From an uncultured Capnocytophaga sp. (GTDB lineage: Bacteria; Bacteroidota; Bacteroidia; Flavobacteriales; Flavobacteriaceae), in contig NZ_CALGWU010000044.1 in NCBI RefSeq assembly GCF_937936315.1, positions 1 through 55,267 of the forward strand: a stretch of DNA of 55,267 bases, written 5' to 3'. Positions 1-8,862 of the stretch are shown one piece after another. The notes beneath the pieces were generated by a model. It made no database searches. It was not told the DNA's origin and saw nothing but the letters and a program-made list of their open reading frames with translations. A program made the position numbers and the translations under genes. Positions within the stretch are counted from its first letter, which is position 1. Each line of letters starts with the position of its first letter.

Positions 1-603
1 ATCTATAAAACCCCATTTGTTATTTAGCCTAACGTTTGCTAATCCTTCTGAAAAATCCAAAACAAAATCATACTTTATAGGGATCACTTCTTTACCTGTT
101 TTATCTATAAAACCATATCTATAATTCAAACTCACGCTTGCTAATCCTTCTGAAAAACTGCTCGCATCATCATACTTTATAGGAATCACTTCTTTACCTA
201 TTTTATCTATAAAACCATATCTATTATTCAATTTTACTAAAGCTAATCCTTCTGAAAAACCCCTAGCATTATCATACTTTATAGGAGTCACTTCTTTACC
301 TGTTTTATCTATAAAACCATATTTTTTATCTAATATTACTAAAGCTAATCCTTCTGAAAATCTATCTGCATAATCATACTTTATAGGAATAACTTCTTTA
401 CCTGTTTTATCTATAAAACCATATTTTTTATCCAATTTTACCATTGCTAATCCTTCATAATATTCATCTTTCCAAGCGTACTTCTTTGTTTGTTGCACAG
501 GCTGGGCAGACGGCTCTTTTTTTACCTTTTCTTCAGGTAGCAGCCCCTGTCCATAACCAAGGGTAGCAGTTAGTAATAGAGTGTAAAGTAATATATTTTT
601 CAT
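1..603 (-). CDS. WG-repeat protein, exported, 3' end outside the window
   Basis: The reading frame opens with ATG at 603 and runs uninterrupted off the left edge (201 codons visible). The first 19 residues look like a signal peptide (MKNILLYTLLLTATLGYGQ, predicted cleavage before or after Gln). After a linker rich in Lys, Pro and Gln, repeats of about 24 residues follow, each of the form EGLA-V-L-KYGFIDKTGKEVIPIKYD. These are WG repeats, here mostly with Tyr-Gly in place of Trp-Gly. The DNA itself repeats with a period of about 72 bases. WG-repeat proteins are common in Bacteroidetes and have no settled function; export to periplasm or cell surface is likely. A second WG-repeat gene lies at 45508. 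Confidence 0.85.
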   Translation of the reverse strand, partial: MKNILLYTLLLTATLGYGQGLLPEEKVKKEPSAQPVQQTKKYAWKDEYYEGLAMVKLDKKYGFIDKTGKEVIPIKYDYADRFSEGLALVILDKKYGFIDKTGKEVTPIKYDNARGFSEGLALVKLNNRYGFIDKIGKEVIPIKYDDASSFSEGLASVSLNYRYGFIDKTGKEVIPIKYDFVLDFSEGLANVRLNNKWGFID

Positions 604-679
604 GTTTGTAATATTTTTAAAGTATATTGTAATTTTTTGCATATTTATGATTTAAAAATGTTATGTTTTTTACATAACC

Positions 680-712
680 AACTTTGCTAAAGTTTTACAT
701 TTTGGCAAAGTT
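680..712 (-). terminator. inverted repeat AACTTTGC...GCAAAGTT downstream of ftsK
   Basis: AACTTTGCTAAAG and CTTTGGCAAAGTT-like arms form a hairpin 17 bases past the ftsK stop. It lacks a good T run, so termination is inferred. It belongs to a TTTGNCAAAG hairpin family also seen at 9894, 30531 and 40844. Confidence 0.5.
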
Positions 713-729
713 AAGCGATGCAAAAGTGA

Positions 730-3153
730 TTATTCACTTCCTCCTAAGAGGCGGTCTAAACTTGTGATGTCCTGCACGAGCACTTGGCGGGCTTTACTGC
801 CTTCAAAAGGTCCTACTACACCGGCGTGTTCTAACTGGTCGATGAGGCGACCTGCGCGGTTGTAGCCCAATTTGAGTTTGCGTTGCAAGAGCGATGCTGA
901 GCCTTGTTGCGCATTTACCACTATCTCGGCAGCTTCGCGGAACATAGAGTCGCGTTCAGAAGGGTCGAAATCTAAATCCATACTTTCACCCTCAGCACCT
1001 ACGTATTCAGGTAGCAAGTAGGCATCAGGGTAGGCGCGTTGCGCTCCGATAAAATCAGTGATGTGTTTGATTTCGGGGGTATCCACAAAAGCACATTGTA
1101 TGCGCACAGGTTCATTACCTTGTGAATAGAGCATATCCCCCCTACCGATGAGCTGTTCAGCCCCAGATCCGTCCAAGATGATTTTGGAGTCGATTTTTGA
1201 ACTCACTTTAAAGGCAACACGTGTAGGGAAGTTGGCTTTGATAATACCTGTAATTACGTTAGTAGATGGACGTTGGGTAGCGATAATCAAGTGAATACCA
1301 ATGGCGCGGGCAAGCTGTGCCAAACGAGCGATAGGGAGTTCCACCTCTTTACCTGCCGTCATTATCAAGTCGGCAAACTCATCTACCACTAGTACGATGT
1401 AAGGCAAGAAACGATGCCCCTCGTTAGGGTTGAGTTGTCGTGCTTTGAACTTAGCGTTGTACTCTTTGATATTGCGCACTTGAGCATTTTTGAGCAGCTC
1501 GTAACGGTTGTCCATTTCTATACAGAGGGAGTTGAGCGTGTTTACCACTTTTTTGTTATCGGTGATAATAGCTTCTTCACTATCAGGTAGTTTGGCGAGG
1601 AAGTGGCGTTCAATTGTCTCGAATATAGAAAGTTCTACTTTTTTAGGGTCTACCAACACAAACTTCACCTCAGCAGGGTGTTTTTTGTAGAGCAATGAAC
1701 TCAGTACCACATTGATACCTACCGATTTACCTTGTCCTGTAGCCCCTGCCATTAGCAAGTGTGGCATCTTAGTAAGATCGGCGACAAAAGTTTCGTTGCT
1801 AATGGTTTTACCAAAGGCGATAGGGAGTTCCATTTCGGCATTTTGGAATTTCTGCGCCATAATCATCGAGCGCATATATACAGTGGTAGGTTTTTTATTA
1901 GGTACCTCAATACCAATGGTTCCTTTGCCAGGGATAGGAGCGATGATACGAATACCGAGAGCCGCAAGTGAGAGGGCGATATCGTCTTCCAAACTTTTGA
2001 TTTTAGCAATACGCGTACCTGCCACAGGCACAATCTCATAGAGCGTAACAGTAGGTCCTACAGTTGCTTTGATTTTGGAAATTTCGATTTTGTAATCGGC
2101 TAAAGTTTTGATAATGGTGTCGTTGTTTTCCTTTAGTTCTTCTTCGTTGATAATGATACCTTTATCTCTGGGTTCGTTCAACAATTCGATTGTAGGGAAA
2201 CGATAGTCGCTGAGATCTAAACGAGGGTCGTATTCACCATAGTTTTCCACTAATTGTTTAGCTAAATCCTCAGGGTCTATTACCGAAGGCGGCACAATAG
2301 GAGTGATGGTAAGTGGAGGAGCTTCTTCTTCAGGTATATTGGTAATTTCCAATTCGCCTTTGCCATCGAGGAATGGAATTTCTTTTTTATGAGTAAAAGG
2401 GTCTATTTTTTCATCTTCTCCTTGTGGTATAACAATTTCTACATCTTGCTGATCGTCATCGTTAACTTCTGTATCGGCAGAGGCGGTAGAAGGAGTTTCG
2501 TTTATATCTTTTTGTTCGTGCTCGTGTTCATCGTTGTGTTCACGTTTAAATTTAGCCGAAACACTTTGGAAGAAAGCTAGTATTTTTTCGGGAGTAAGCT
2601 GCCATTTTACAACGGCGTACACCAAGGCGAAGAAAAAAAGTATTAAAAAAGTACCTATTTTACCAAAATAATCTTGTAGAAAATGATTTACTTCATAGCC
2701 AGAAACTCCTGAAAGGATTGTAGATTTTCCTTGTAGAAATCCTAAAAAAGTAGCGATGAATACCATTGTCAAAGTGCCCCAATACCATCGGTTGAGTAAG
2801 GCTATTTTGATATCTAACAAACTTTTGAGTCCTGAGAGGAAAATGAGCCATACCGCAATAAAAGTAGCAATACCAAAGCCTTTGTACATTAACAAATAGC
2901 TAAGATAAGCCCCTATTTTACTTCCTATGTTATTGGCAATTTCTTCACGATTAGTAAGATCTTCCCACAAACTTTGGTCGGCTTGCCAGGAAAAGAAAAA
3001 AGAGATAAAAACAAAAATCAAAAAGAGAGCGAGAAGTACTAAAAACCCTCCCCATATTAACCGGAGTTGTTTAGATTTAACCGCTTTAGCCTCTTTATTT
3101 TTTGCTGAAGGTTTATTGTTATCTTTATCCTTATCTTGTTTTTTTTTTGCCAT
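730..3153 (-). CDS. ftsK: FtsK/SpoIIIE DNA translocase
   Basis: An 807-residue septal DNA pump that moves chromosome termini through the closing division septum and directs XerCD recombination at dif. The N-terminus is a Lys-rich cytoplasmic start followed by about four to five hydrophobic segments (roughly residues 30-190). Next comes an acidic Asp/Glu linker (about 200-290), then the RecA-like motor. Walker A is GATGQGKSV and Walker B is LVVDEFADL. The C-terminal winged-helix gamma domain is visible as LLQRKLKLGYNRAGRLIDQLE. Length and order are normal for flavobacterial FtsK, which has a short linker compared with E. coli. A promoter at 3247-3277 leaves a leader of roughly 85 bases. It is transcribed alone, away from tpx by a terminator. 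Confidence 0.97.
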   Translation of the reverse strand: MAKKKQDKDKDNNKPSAKNKEAKAVKSKQLRLIWGGFLVLLALFLIFVFISFFFSWQADQSLWEDLTNREEIANNIGSKIGAYLSYLLMYKGFGIATFIAVWLIFLSGLKSLLDIKIALLNRWYWGTLTMVFIATFLGFLQGKSTILSGVSGYEVNHFLQDYFGKIGTFLILFFFALVYAVVKWQLTPEKILAFFQSVSAKFKREHNDEHEHEQKDINETPSTASADTEVNDDDQQDVEIVIPQGEDEKIDPFTHKKEIPFLDGKGELEITNIPEEEAPPLTITPIVPPSVIDPEDLAKQLVENYGEYDPRLDLSDYRFPTIELLNEPRDKGIIINEEELKENNDTIIKTLADYKIEISKIKATVGPTVTLYEIVPVAGTRIAKIKSLEDDIALSLAALGIRIIAPIPGKGTIGIEVPNKKPTTVYMRSMIMAQKFQNAEMELPIAFGKTISNETFVADLTKMPHLLMAGATGQGKSVGINVVLSSLLYKKHPAEVKFVLVDPKKVELSIFETIERHFLAKLPDSEEAIITDNKKVVNTLNSLCIEMDNRYELLKNAQVRNIKEYNAKFKARQLNPNEGHRFLPYIVLVVDEFADLIMTAGKEVELPIARLAQLARAIGIHLIIATQRPSTNVITGIIKANFPTRVAFKVSSKIDSKIILDGSGAEQLIGRGDMLYSQGNEPVRIQCAFVDTPEIKHITDFIGAQRAYPDAYLLPEYVGAEGESMDLDFDPSERDSMFREAAEIVVNAQQGSASLLQRKLKLGYNRAGRLIDQLEHAGVVGPFEGSKARQVLVQDITSLDRLLGGSE

Positions 3154-3246
3154 TTTCTTTTAGGATTTAGGGGTCAAAGGGACAAATGTTAGATGTTAAT
3201 TATCAGGGAATAGGCAACAGGTGTCAGGGTGACCTCATTGAGGGGG

Positions 3247-3277
3247 CAAAGGTAAGAATAATTTAGCGATTTGGCAA
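3247..3277 (-). promoter_or_regulatory. Bacteroidetes-type promoter for ftsK
   Basis: On the minus strand TTG (3277-3275), exactly 20 bases, then TACCTTTG (3254-3247), matching the Bacteroidetes sigma-ABfr consensus TTG-N19-20-TAnnTTTG. The ftsK start is about 90 bases downstream. Confidence 0.7.
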
Positions 3278-3313
3278 TAAAAAAGGTAACAAGCTGTGTA
3301 TTACTTGTTACCT
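3277..3313 (-). terminator. rho-independent terminator of tpx
   Basis: AGGTAACAAG (3284-3293) pairs with CTTGTTACCT (3304-3313); on the minus strand the stem is followed by a T-rich run. It lies just past the tpx stop and just before the ftsK promoter. Confidence 0.8.
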
Positions 3314-3336
3314 CTATAATCTTCAATTATCAATTA

Positions 3337-3837
3337 TTAATTGTTAATTGCTTCGAGTGCTTTAGCGTAGTTAGGTTCGTTTGTTGTTTCGGGTACTTGC
3401 TCGGTATATACTACTTTGCCTTGTTCGTCAAGTACTACTATACAACGAGATAGCAATCCTTTTAGCGGACTATCGGTGAAAACGATAGGATAGTGAGCTG
3501 CAAAATCACCGCGGAAATCGGAGAGCATTGTAAGATTATCAATACCTTCGGCTGCACAGAAACGTGTGAGCGCAAAAGGTAAATCTTTTGATATACAAAG
3601 AATTGCTACGTTGTTGAGCTTTGAAGCCTCAACGTGAAATTTGCGCACAGATGCAGCACATACGCCTGTATCTACACTGGGAAAAATGTTTAGAATTACT
3701 TTTTTACCTCTGAAATCAGAGAGTTTTACTTCAGCTAAATCGTTTTTAACAGCTGAAAATTCAGGGGCTGCAACGCCTACTTTTGGAAGTTCACCAGCGG
3801 TGTGTGCTGGTTGTTCGTGAAATGTAATGTTTGCCAT
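3337..3837 (-). CDS. tpx: Thiol peroxidase, atypical 2-Cys peroxiredoxin
   Basis: A 166-residue thioredoxin-dependent peroxidase that reduces hydrogen peroxide and alkyl hydroperoxides, probably in the cytoplasm or periplasm without a recognisable signal. The peroxidatic cysteine is Cys60 in SVDTGVCAASVRKF and the resolving cysteine is Cys94 in TRFCAAEG, the spacing expected for Tpx. The SDFRGKKVILNIFPS strand-loop precedes the active site. The protein is full length. Its last residues (EAINN) and stop are encoded inside an AT-rich AATTGTTAATT-type dispersed repeat, so the extreme C-terminus may be a recent extension. It is monocistronic, with its own terminator. Confidence 0.95.
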   Translation of the reverse strand: MANITFHEQPAHTAGELPKVGVAAPEFSAVKNDLAEVKLSDFRGKKVILNIFPSVDTGVCAASVRKFHVEASKLNNVAILCISKDLPFALTRFCAAEGIDNLTMLSDFRGDFAAHYPIVFTDSPLKGLLSRCIVVLDEQGKVVYTEQVPETTNEPNYAKALEAINN

Positions 3838-3922
3838 TTTTTTAGTTAAAAGTTAAAAGTGAATAGTAAATAGTGGAGCTGCAAAAATAATACCAAAATA
3901 TATTAATTAGCAAATTATCAAA

Positions 3923-5617
3923 TTATCTTATGTCTCTGATTTGCAACTGCAAACTTACTTTGCCATTCCACACATTTTCTTCTACCGAATAGACAATGCT
4001 AAAGGGTTTGCCAGAGGTGATTAGGGGAAGTTTATGAGCCAAACCAAAGCCTATGGCATCAAAATAGGCTGTGTTGCCTACCTCTCGCAAACAGAGTTTT
4101 AGGTGCTCGTTAGTTTTGCCTATGTGTTTTGCAAAGCCTGTATCGACTACATTTTCGGCATAGAAGAGCGGTGGCAGGTTTTGAGGTCCAAAAGGCTCGA
4201 ACTGCTTGAGAATATTATAGAATTTTTGAGTGAGTTTGCTCAAAGGAAGTGCAGTATCTATAGAGAGTTTTGGGGTGCGCAATTCAGGGTTGATGGTTTG
4301 TTTAACCACAGTTTCAAAGGCTTCTTTGAAGAGTGGATATTGCTCGGGGAGGAGCGTGAGTCCGGCAGCGTATTTATGTCCGCCAAACTGTTCCAAATAT
4401 TGGCTACACTGCTCCAAAGCCTCATAGATATCAAACCCTTGTACCGAGCGCGCTGAGGCGGCATACTTGTCGCCACTCTTGGTAAATACTATCGTGGGGC
4501 GGTAGTAATGTTCAATAAGGCGAGATGCGACAATACCTATCACGCCTTTGTGCCATTCTTCATTCAGCACTACCGAGGTATAGCGATTTTGCTCGCCATT
4601 ACTCTCTATCTGCCCCAATGCTTGTTCAGCAATATAGCTATCTAATTCCTTTCGGTGGGTGTTGAGTTCATCAATTTCTTGGGCTTTGAGTAGTGCTTTT
4701 TCAGCATCAGGTTCAGTAAGGAGCGCTACTGCATATTTGCCGTGCTCTATACGTCCGGCGGCATTGATACGCGGGGCAGCCTTGAACACTACATCACTTA
4801 CTGTAATCGCCCCTTGATGTTCACCAAAGAGCGCTTTTACTCCTGCTGAGGGCTGCTGGTTGATCACTTCTAAACCAAAGTACATCAGCGTGCGGTTCTC
4901 ACCATTCATTGGCACAATATCGGCAGCAGTGGCAACGGCTACCAAATCTAAAAGAGGCATCAGTTCGCTGAACGGGCGTTGCAAATACTCGTGATATGCT
5001 TGTGCCAATTTAAAACCTAAACCACAGCCACAGAGTTCTTTATACGGATAAAGGCAATCAGCTTGTTGGGGGTCGAGTACTGCCACGGCATCGGGCACTT
5101 GATCGGAAGGGCGGTGGTGGTCGGCAATGATACAATCAATTCCTTTTTCTTTGGCATATTGCACTTTATCAATAGCTTTGATACCACAATCCAAAGCGAT
5201 GATAAGGGTACAACCTTGCGCCTCGGCATAGTCAATCCCTTGAAAAGAAATGCCATAGCCCTCAGTATAACGGTCGGGTACATAAGTGAACAATTTAGAA
5301 GTGAAAGTGCTGAGATAACGTTCCATTAGAGAAACCGCACTAGTGCCGTCGACATCGTAATCGCCATAGATAAGGATAGTTTCATTATTTTTTAAGGCTT
5401 GGTCTAAACGAGTAACGGCTGCTTGCATTCCTTTCATCAGGAAAGGATTATGCAATTGAGATAGGGTAGGACGGAAGAAGTCTTTAGCCTGCTGAAAAGT
5501 GGTGATACCTCGTTGGGCTAAGAGTATTGCCAAGGGCTCGCTGATGTTGAGCTCTTGTTGTAGTTGTTTTACAGTGGCTTGCGGTGGCAGCGGTTTAAAG
5601 TTCCAAGTGTAGTTCAT
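3923..5617 (-). CDS. recJ: Single-stranded-DNA-specific 5'-3' exonuclease RecJ
   Basis: A 564-residue DHH-family nuclease acting in RecF-pathway recombination, mismatch repair and base excision repair. Motif I is IYGDYDVDGTSAV (about residues 83-95) and motif III is ADHHRP with the DHH triad at 166-168; these bind the catalytic manganese ions. The DHHA1 domain follows with the GGHKYAAGLTL motif, and the C-terminal OB-fold region closes the protein. Length agrees with other RecJ proteins. It starts with ATG at 5617; the upstream 194 bases before the paralogue array contain only a GGTAAGAG repeat and one half of a TTTGCCAAA element. Confidence 0.96.
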   Translation of the reverse strand: MNYTWNFKPLPPQATVKQLQQELNISEPLAILLAQRGITTFQQAKDFFRPTLSQLHNPFLMKGMQAAVTRLDQALKNNETILIYGDYDVDGTSAVSLMERYLSTFTSKLFTYVPDRYTEGYGISFQGIDYAEAQGCTLIIALDCGIKAIDKVQYAKEKGIDCIIADHHRPSDQVPDAVAVLDPQQADCLYPYKELCGCGLGFKLAQAYHEYLQRPFSELMPLLDLVAVATAADIVPMNGENRTLMYFGLEVINQQPSAGVKALFGEHQGAITVSDVVFKAAPRINAAGRIEHGKYAVALLTEPDAEKALLKAQEIDELNTHRKELDSYIAEQALGQIESNGEQNRYTSVVLNEEWHKGVIGIVASRLIEHYYRPTIVFTKSGDKYAASARSVQGFDIYEALEQCSQYLEQFGGHKYAAGLTLLPEQYPLFKEAFETVVKQTINPELRTPKLSIDTALPLSKLTQKFYNILKQFEPFGPQNLPPLFYAENVVDTGFAKHIGKTNEHLKLCLREVGNTAYFDAIGFGLAHKLPLITSGKPFSIVYSVEENVWNGKVSLQLQIRDIR

Positions 5618-5811
5618 TTTATTTAGGTAAGAGGTAAGAGATAAGAAAAAACTTTGCCAAAATCTATTACATTCTAATATTCAAATATATTCGTATTGTT
5701 TTTTGATAGATAACACTCCATCAGCATTTAATAATAGTAAAATATTTTCTTGATGATCAACTGCTTTAAGAGTGGTTTTAGTGTTCGTAAGTTAAAGCTA
5801 TTCTTTATTTT

Positions 5812-6750
5812 TTAAAAGTCATTATATCCGCTAATTCCATTAGGAGTATTAATAAACCATACTTCCCCTTTATTTTCTAAGGATTTTCCTGCTGAGACTA
5901 TTCCATAATGTTTGATCTTGTAATTATGCTGAAGAATACTTCTATCATTTGGATCTTTAGTGTTTCTTCCCATATAAGCATCATAATTAGGATATAATGT
6001 ATTTCCATAAGTATATTCTTGTTTATATAAACTAAGAACCTCAGCTACTGAAAAAGGGGTATTAGCTACTATTTCACCAAAATTAGGAGTTTTAAGAGGT
6101 ACTGCTACTGCTTTGTTCCCAGATACTCCTCCTTCACTGCTGTATATTCCTTTGAGTACATAGACCGTAGTTTGAGGGGCTAATTCTGGTTTTATCAGGT
6201 ATAATACTGAAGTAGCCTTATATACAGGAGCTGCACCGCTAGGATATTTAACGACTTTTGTTTTATCTATTTGATTTTTGTTTACAATATCACTACTATT
6301 AGCAATCTCATTAGCAGATGAAAACTCTAATTTTTGATTGCCTATAACTGCATATTCAATAGCTACTGATGATAAATTTTTGATTGACAGATAGTCAGCA
6401 CCAAGAGGAGTGTAATTCATTTTTAATTCATTTTGATGAAATCTTCGAGTAGTTCCGTGCACAAAAAGCAGACTATCATACACTACTTTTACTTCTTCTC
6501 CTCCAATGATAAAAGGAGTAGTTTTACGTTCAGTTTTTACAATGTTTTCAGCGTTCCCATTAATAAAAACTGAGTAGCTTACTTCTACCTCAGCAGGTGA
6601 GTTATCTACTGAATTAACTACTATGTAATTATGCTTTAACACTTTTGTCTTATTACTTGTAGCTATTTCTATCTCTGGTTTAGAGCAAGTCATAAATACA
6701 TTGGTAAGGAAAGTGAATAGCACTAAAGTTTTTAAGAATAGATTTTTCAT
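5812..6750 (-). CDS. Tandem paralogue 1 of a secreted protein array (variant a-x)
   Basis: A 312-residue protein of unknown function with an N-terminal hydrophobic signal ending FMTCSKPE. The cysteine suggests a lipoprotein, although Thr at -1 is not a canonical lipobox. The mature part looks beta-rich and has no recognised domain. It is the last gene of four near-identical copies transcribed leftwards. Its central variable segment (EEVKVVYDSLLF to FHQNELK) matches the copy at 8863, while its C-terminal third (NYDAYMGRNTKDPND and GEVWFINTPNG) is nearly base-for-base the copy at 7812, at an offset of exactly 2000 bases. Its signal peptide differs from the other three. It follows paralogue 2 by only 21 bases, so the two are probably co-transcribed. 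Confidence 0.85.
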   Translation of the reverse strand: MKNLFLKTLVLFTFLTNVFMTCSKPEIEIATSNKTKVLKHNYIVVNSVDNSPAEVEVSYSVFINGNAENIVKTERKTTPFIIGGEEVKVVYDSLLFVHGTTRRFHQNELKMNYTPLGADYLSIKNLSSVAIEYAVIGNQKLEFSSANEIANSSDIVNKNQIDKTKVVKYPSGAAPVYKATSVLYLIKPELAPQTTVYVLKGIYSSEGGVSGNKAVAVPLKTPNFGEIVANTPFSVAEVLSLYKQEYTYGNTLYPNYDAYMGRNTKDPNDRSILQHNYKIKHYGIVSAGKSLENKGEVWFINTPNGISGYNDF

Positions 6751-6771
6751 AGTAATACGAATTAAGATACG

Positions 6772-7704
6772 CTAAAAAGTATTAGTGCCAAAAGTTCCTT
6801 CAAAAGTATTGATAAACCATATCTGCCCTGTATTTTCTAATGTTTTACCAGCATCTATAGTTCCATAGAGTTTCAAATAGTACTTCCTCTGGGAAATACT
6901 GTGATTATAAGGTCTTGCCCTATCCATATAGGTATTATATTCTGGATATAATGTATTTCCATAAGTATATTCTTGTTTATACAGACTAAGAACCTGAGCT
7001 ACTGAAAAAGGTGTATGAGCTATCACTTCACCAAAATAAGGTACTTTAAGAGGTACTGCTACAGCTTTGTTTCCAGATACTCCTCCTTCACTACTATATA
7101 TTCCTTTGAGTACATAGACCATAGTTTGAGGGGCTAATTCTGGCTTTATTAGATACAATACAGGAGTAGCTTTATATATAGGAGCTGCACCGCTAGGATA
7201 TTTAACTACCTTAGATTTATCAATTTCATTTTTGTTTACAATATCACTGCTATTAGCAATCTCATCAGCAGATAAAAACTCTAATTTTTGATTACCTATA
7301 ACTGCATATTCAATAGCTACTGATGATAGATTTTTGATTGATAGATAGTCAGCACCTTCAGGGGTATAGTTTCTTTTTAGTTTTCTTTGGTAATCGTGGA
7401 ATTTTTTATCCCGAATATATACAATACTATCATAATTTACTTGCACAGACTCTCCCCCTATAATGAAAGGTGTTGTCTTGCGTTCTGTTTTTACGATATT
7501 TTTAGTATTTCCGCTGATAAAAACTGAATAACTCACTTCTACTTCAGCAGGTGAATTATCTACTGAATTGACTACTATATAATTATGTTTAAGAGAGTTC
7601 GTCTTTATGTTTTCAATTACTTCTTCTTCTGTTTTAGTACATTTTAATTGAAAACTGACTAAGATACTAAACACTAAAAATACTTTTACAATAAACTTTT
7701 TCAT
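6772..7704 (-). CDS. Tandem paralogue 2 of a secreted protein array (variant b-y)
   Basis: A 310-residue member of the same array. The signal segment MKKFIVKVFLVFSILVSFQ is followed by LKCTK; the cysteine could be lipidated but Lys at -1 is unusual, so the mode of anchoring is uncertain. The conserved block HNYIVVNSVDNSPAEVEVSY opens the mature protein. It carries the b form of the central module (ESVQVNYDSIVYI, KFHDYQRKLKRNY) and the y form of the C-terminal module (MDRARPYNHSISQ, GQIWFINTFEG). A 73-base spacer repeat lies upstream and contains a consensus TACTTTTG box, so this copy may have its own promoter. Confidence 0.85.
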   Translation of the reverse strand: MKKFIVKVFLVFSILVSFQLKCTKTEEEVIENIKTNSLKHNYIVVNSVDNSPAEVEVSYSVFISGNTKNIVKTERKTTPFIIGGESVQVNYDSIVYIRDKKFHDYQRKLKRNYTPEGADYLSIKNLSSVAIEYAVIGNQKLEFLSADEIANSSDIVNKNEIDKSKVVKYPSGAAPIYKATPVLYLIKPELAPQTMVYVLKGIYSSEGGVSGNKAVAVPLKVPYFGEVIAHTPFSVAQVLSLYKQEYTYGNTLYPEYNTYMDRARPYNHSISQRKYYLKLYGTIDAGKTLENTGQIWFINTFEGTFGTNTF

Positions 7705-7724
7705 AGTATTTTATTTTTAATCAT

Positions 7725-7797
7725 AAACTAAATACCAAGGATTCCACCAGTGAATGCATAGAAGTAAAACAAAAGTAAGAGTTTATAATTTAAAACT
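7725..7797 (-). repeat. 73-base spacer repeat, copy A, with promoter-like box
   Basis: Differs from the spacer at 8776-8848 at three bases only. On the minus strand it holds TACTTTTG (7777-7770), a perfect TAnnTTTG box about 65 bases before paralogue 2; copy B has TACTCTTG. Confidence 0.7.
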
Positions 7798-7811
7798 AAA
7801 TCTCATCTTTT

Positions 7812-8750
7812 TTAAAAACTATTAGAGCCCATTATTCCATTTGGGATATTGATAAACCATACCTCCCCTTTATTTTCTAAGGATTTTCCTGCTGAGACTA
7901 TTCCATAATGCTTGATCTTGTAATTATGCTGAAGAATACTTCTATCATTTGGATCTTTAGTGTTTCTTCCCATATAAGCATCATAATTAGGATATAATGT
8001 ATTTCCATAAGTATATTCTTGTTTATATAAACTAAGAACCTCAGCTACTGAAAAAGGGGTATTAGCTACTATTTCACCAAAATTAGGAGTTTTAAGAGGT
8101 ACTGCTACTGCTTTGTTCCCAGATACTCCTCCTTCACTGCTGTATATTCCTTTGAGTACATAGACCGTAGTTTGAGGGGCTAATTCTGGTTTTATCAGGT
8201 ATAATACTGAAGTAGCCTTATATACAGGAGCTGCACCGCTAGGATATTTAACGACTTTTGTTTTATCTATTTGATTTTTGTTTACAATATCACTACTATT
8301 AGCAATCTCATTAGCAGATGAAAACTCTAATTTTTGATTGCCTATAACTGCATATTCAATAGCTACTGATGATAAATTTTTGATTGATAGATAGTCAGCA
8401 CCACGAGGAGTGTAATTCCTTTTTAGTTTTCTTTGGTAATCGTGGAATTTTTTATGCCAAATATACACAATGCTATCGTAATTTACTTGCACAGACTCTC
8501 CTCCTATAATGAAAGGTGTTATCTTGCGTTCTGTTTTTACAATATTTTCAGTATTCCCTTCTACAAAAACTGAATAACTCACTTCTACTTCAGCAGGTGA
8601 ATTATCTACTGAATTAACTACTATATAATTATGTTTAAGAGAGTTTGTCTTTATGTTTTCAATTACTTCTTCTTCTATTTTAGTACATTTTAATTGAAAA
8701 CTGACTAAGATACTAAATACTAAAAATACTTTTACAAAAAACTTTTTCAT
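7812..8750 (-). CDS. Tandem paralogue 3 of a secreted protein array (variant b-x)
   Basis: A 312-residue member of the array. Its signal and N-terminal half match paralogue 2 (MKKFFVKVFLVFSILVSFQ, then KCTKIEEEV, and the b module ESVQVNYDS with KFHDYQRKLK). Its C-terminal two-thirds match paralogue 1 (the x module with YMGRNTKDPNDRS and GEVWFINIPNG). Over about 575 bases, 5844-6418 and 7844-8418 differ at only a handful of positions, which points to recent gene conversion or recombination between copies. Function is unknown; no domain is recognised. It is preceded by spacer copy B. Confidence 0.85.
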   Translation of the reverse strand: MKKFFVKVFLVFSILVSFQLKCTKIEEEVIENIKTNSLKHNYIVVNSVDNSPAEVEVSYSVFVEGNTENIVKTERKITPFIIGGESVQVNYDSIVYIWHKKFHDYQRKLKRNYTPRGADYLSIKNLSSVAIEYAVIGNQKLEFSSANEIANSSDIVNKNQIDKTKVVKYPSGAAPVYKATSVLYLIKPELAPQTTVYVLKGIYSSEGGVSGNKAVAVPLKTPNFGEIVANTPFSVAEVLSLYKQEYTYGNTLYPNYDAYMGRNTKDPNDRSILQHNYKIKHYGIVSAGKSLENKGEVWFINIPNGIMGSNSF

Positions 8751-8775
8751 AGGATTTCAATTCTAATCATAAAAT

Positions 8776-8848
8776 AAACTAAATACCAAGGATTCTACCA
8801 GTCAATGCATAGAAGTAAAACAAGAGTAAGAGTTTATAATTTAAAACT
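8776..8848 (-). repeat. 73-base spacer repeat, copy B
   Basis: Second copy of the intergenic repeat, upstream of paralogue 3. The promoter-like box here is TACTCTTG (8828-8821), one base away from the consensus found in copy A. Confidence 0.7.
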
Positions 8849-8862
8849 ATTCTTCATTTTTC

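Noticed and set aside
1..450. Possible CRISPR-like array because of regular 72-base repeats
   Set aside because: The repeats are continuous and code for WG repeats in one frame; there are no unique spacers.
1508..2041. Open frames on the plus strand inside ftsK
   Set aside because: They are antisense shadows of a well-conserved gene and show no protein features of their own.
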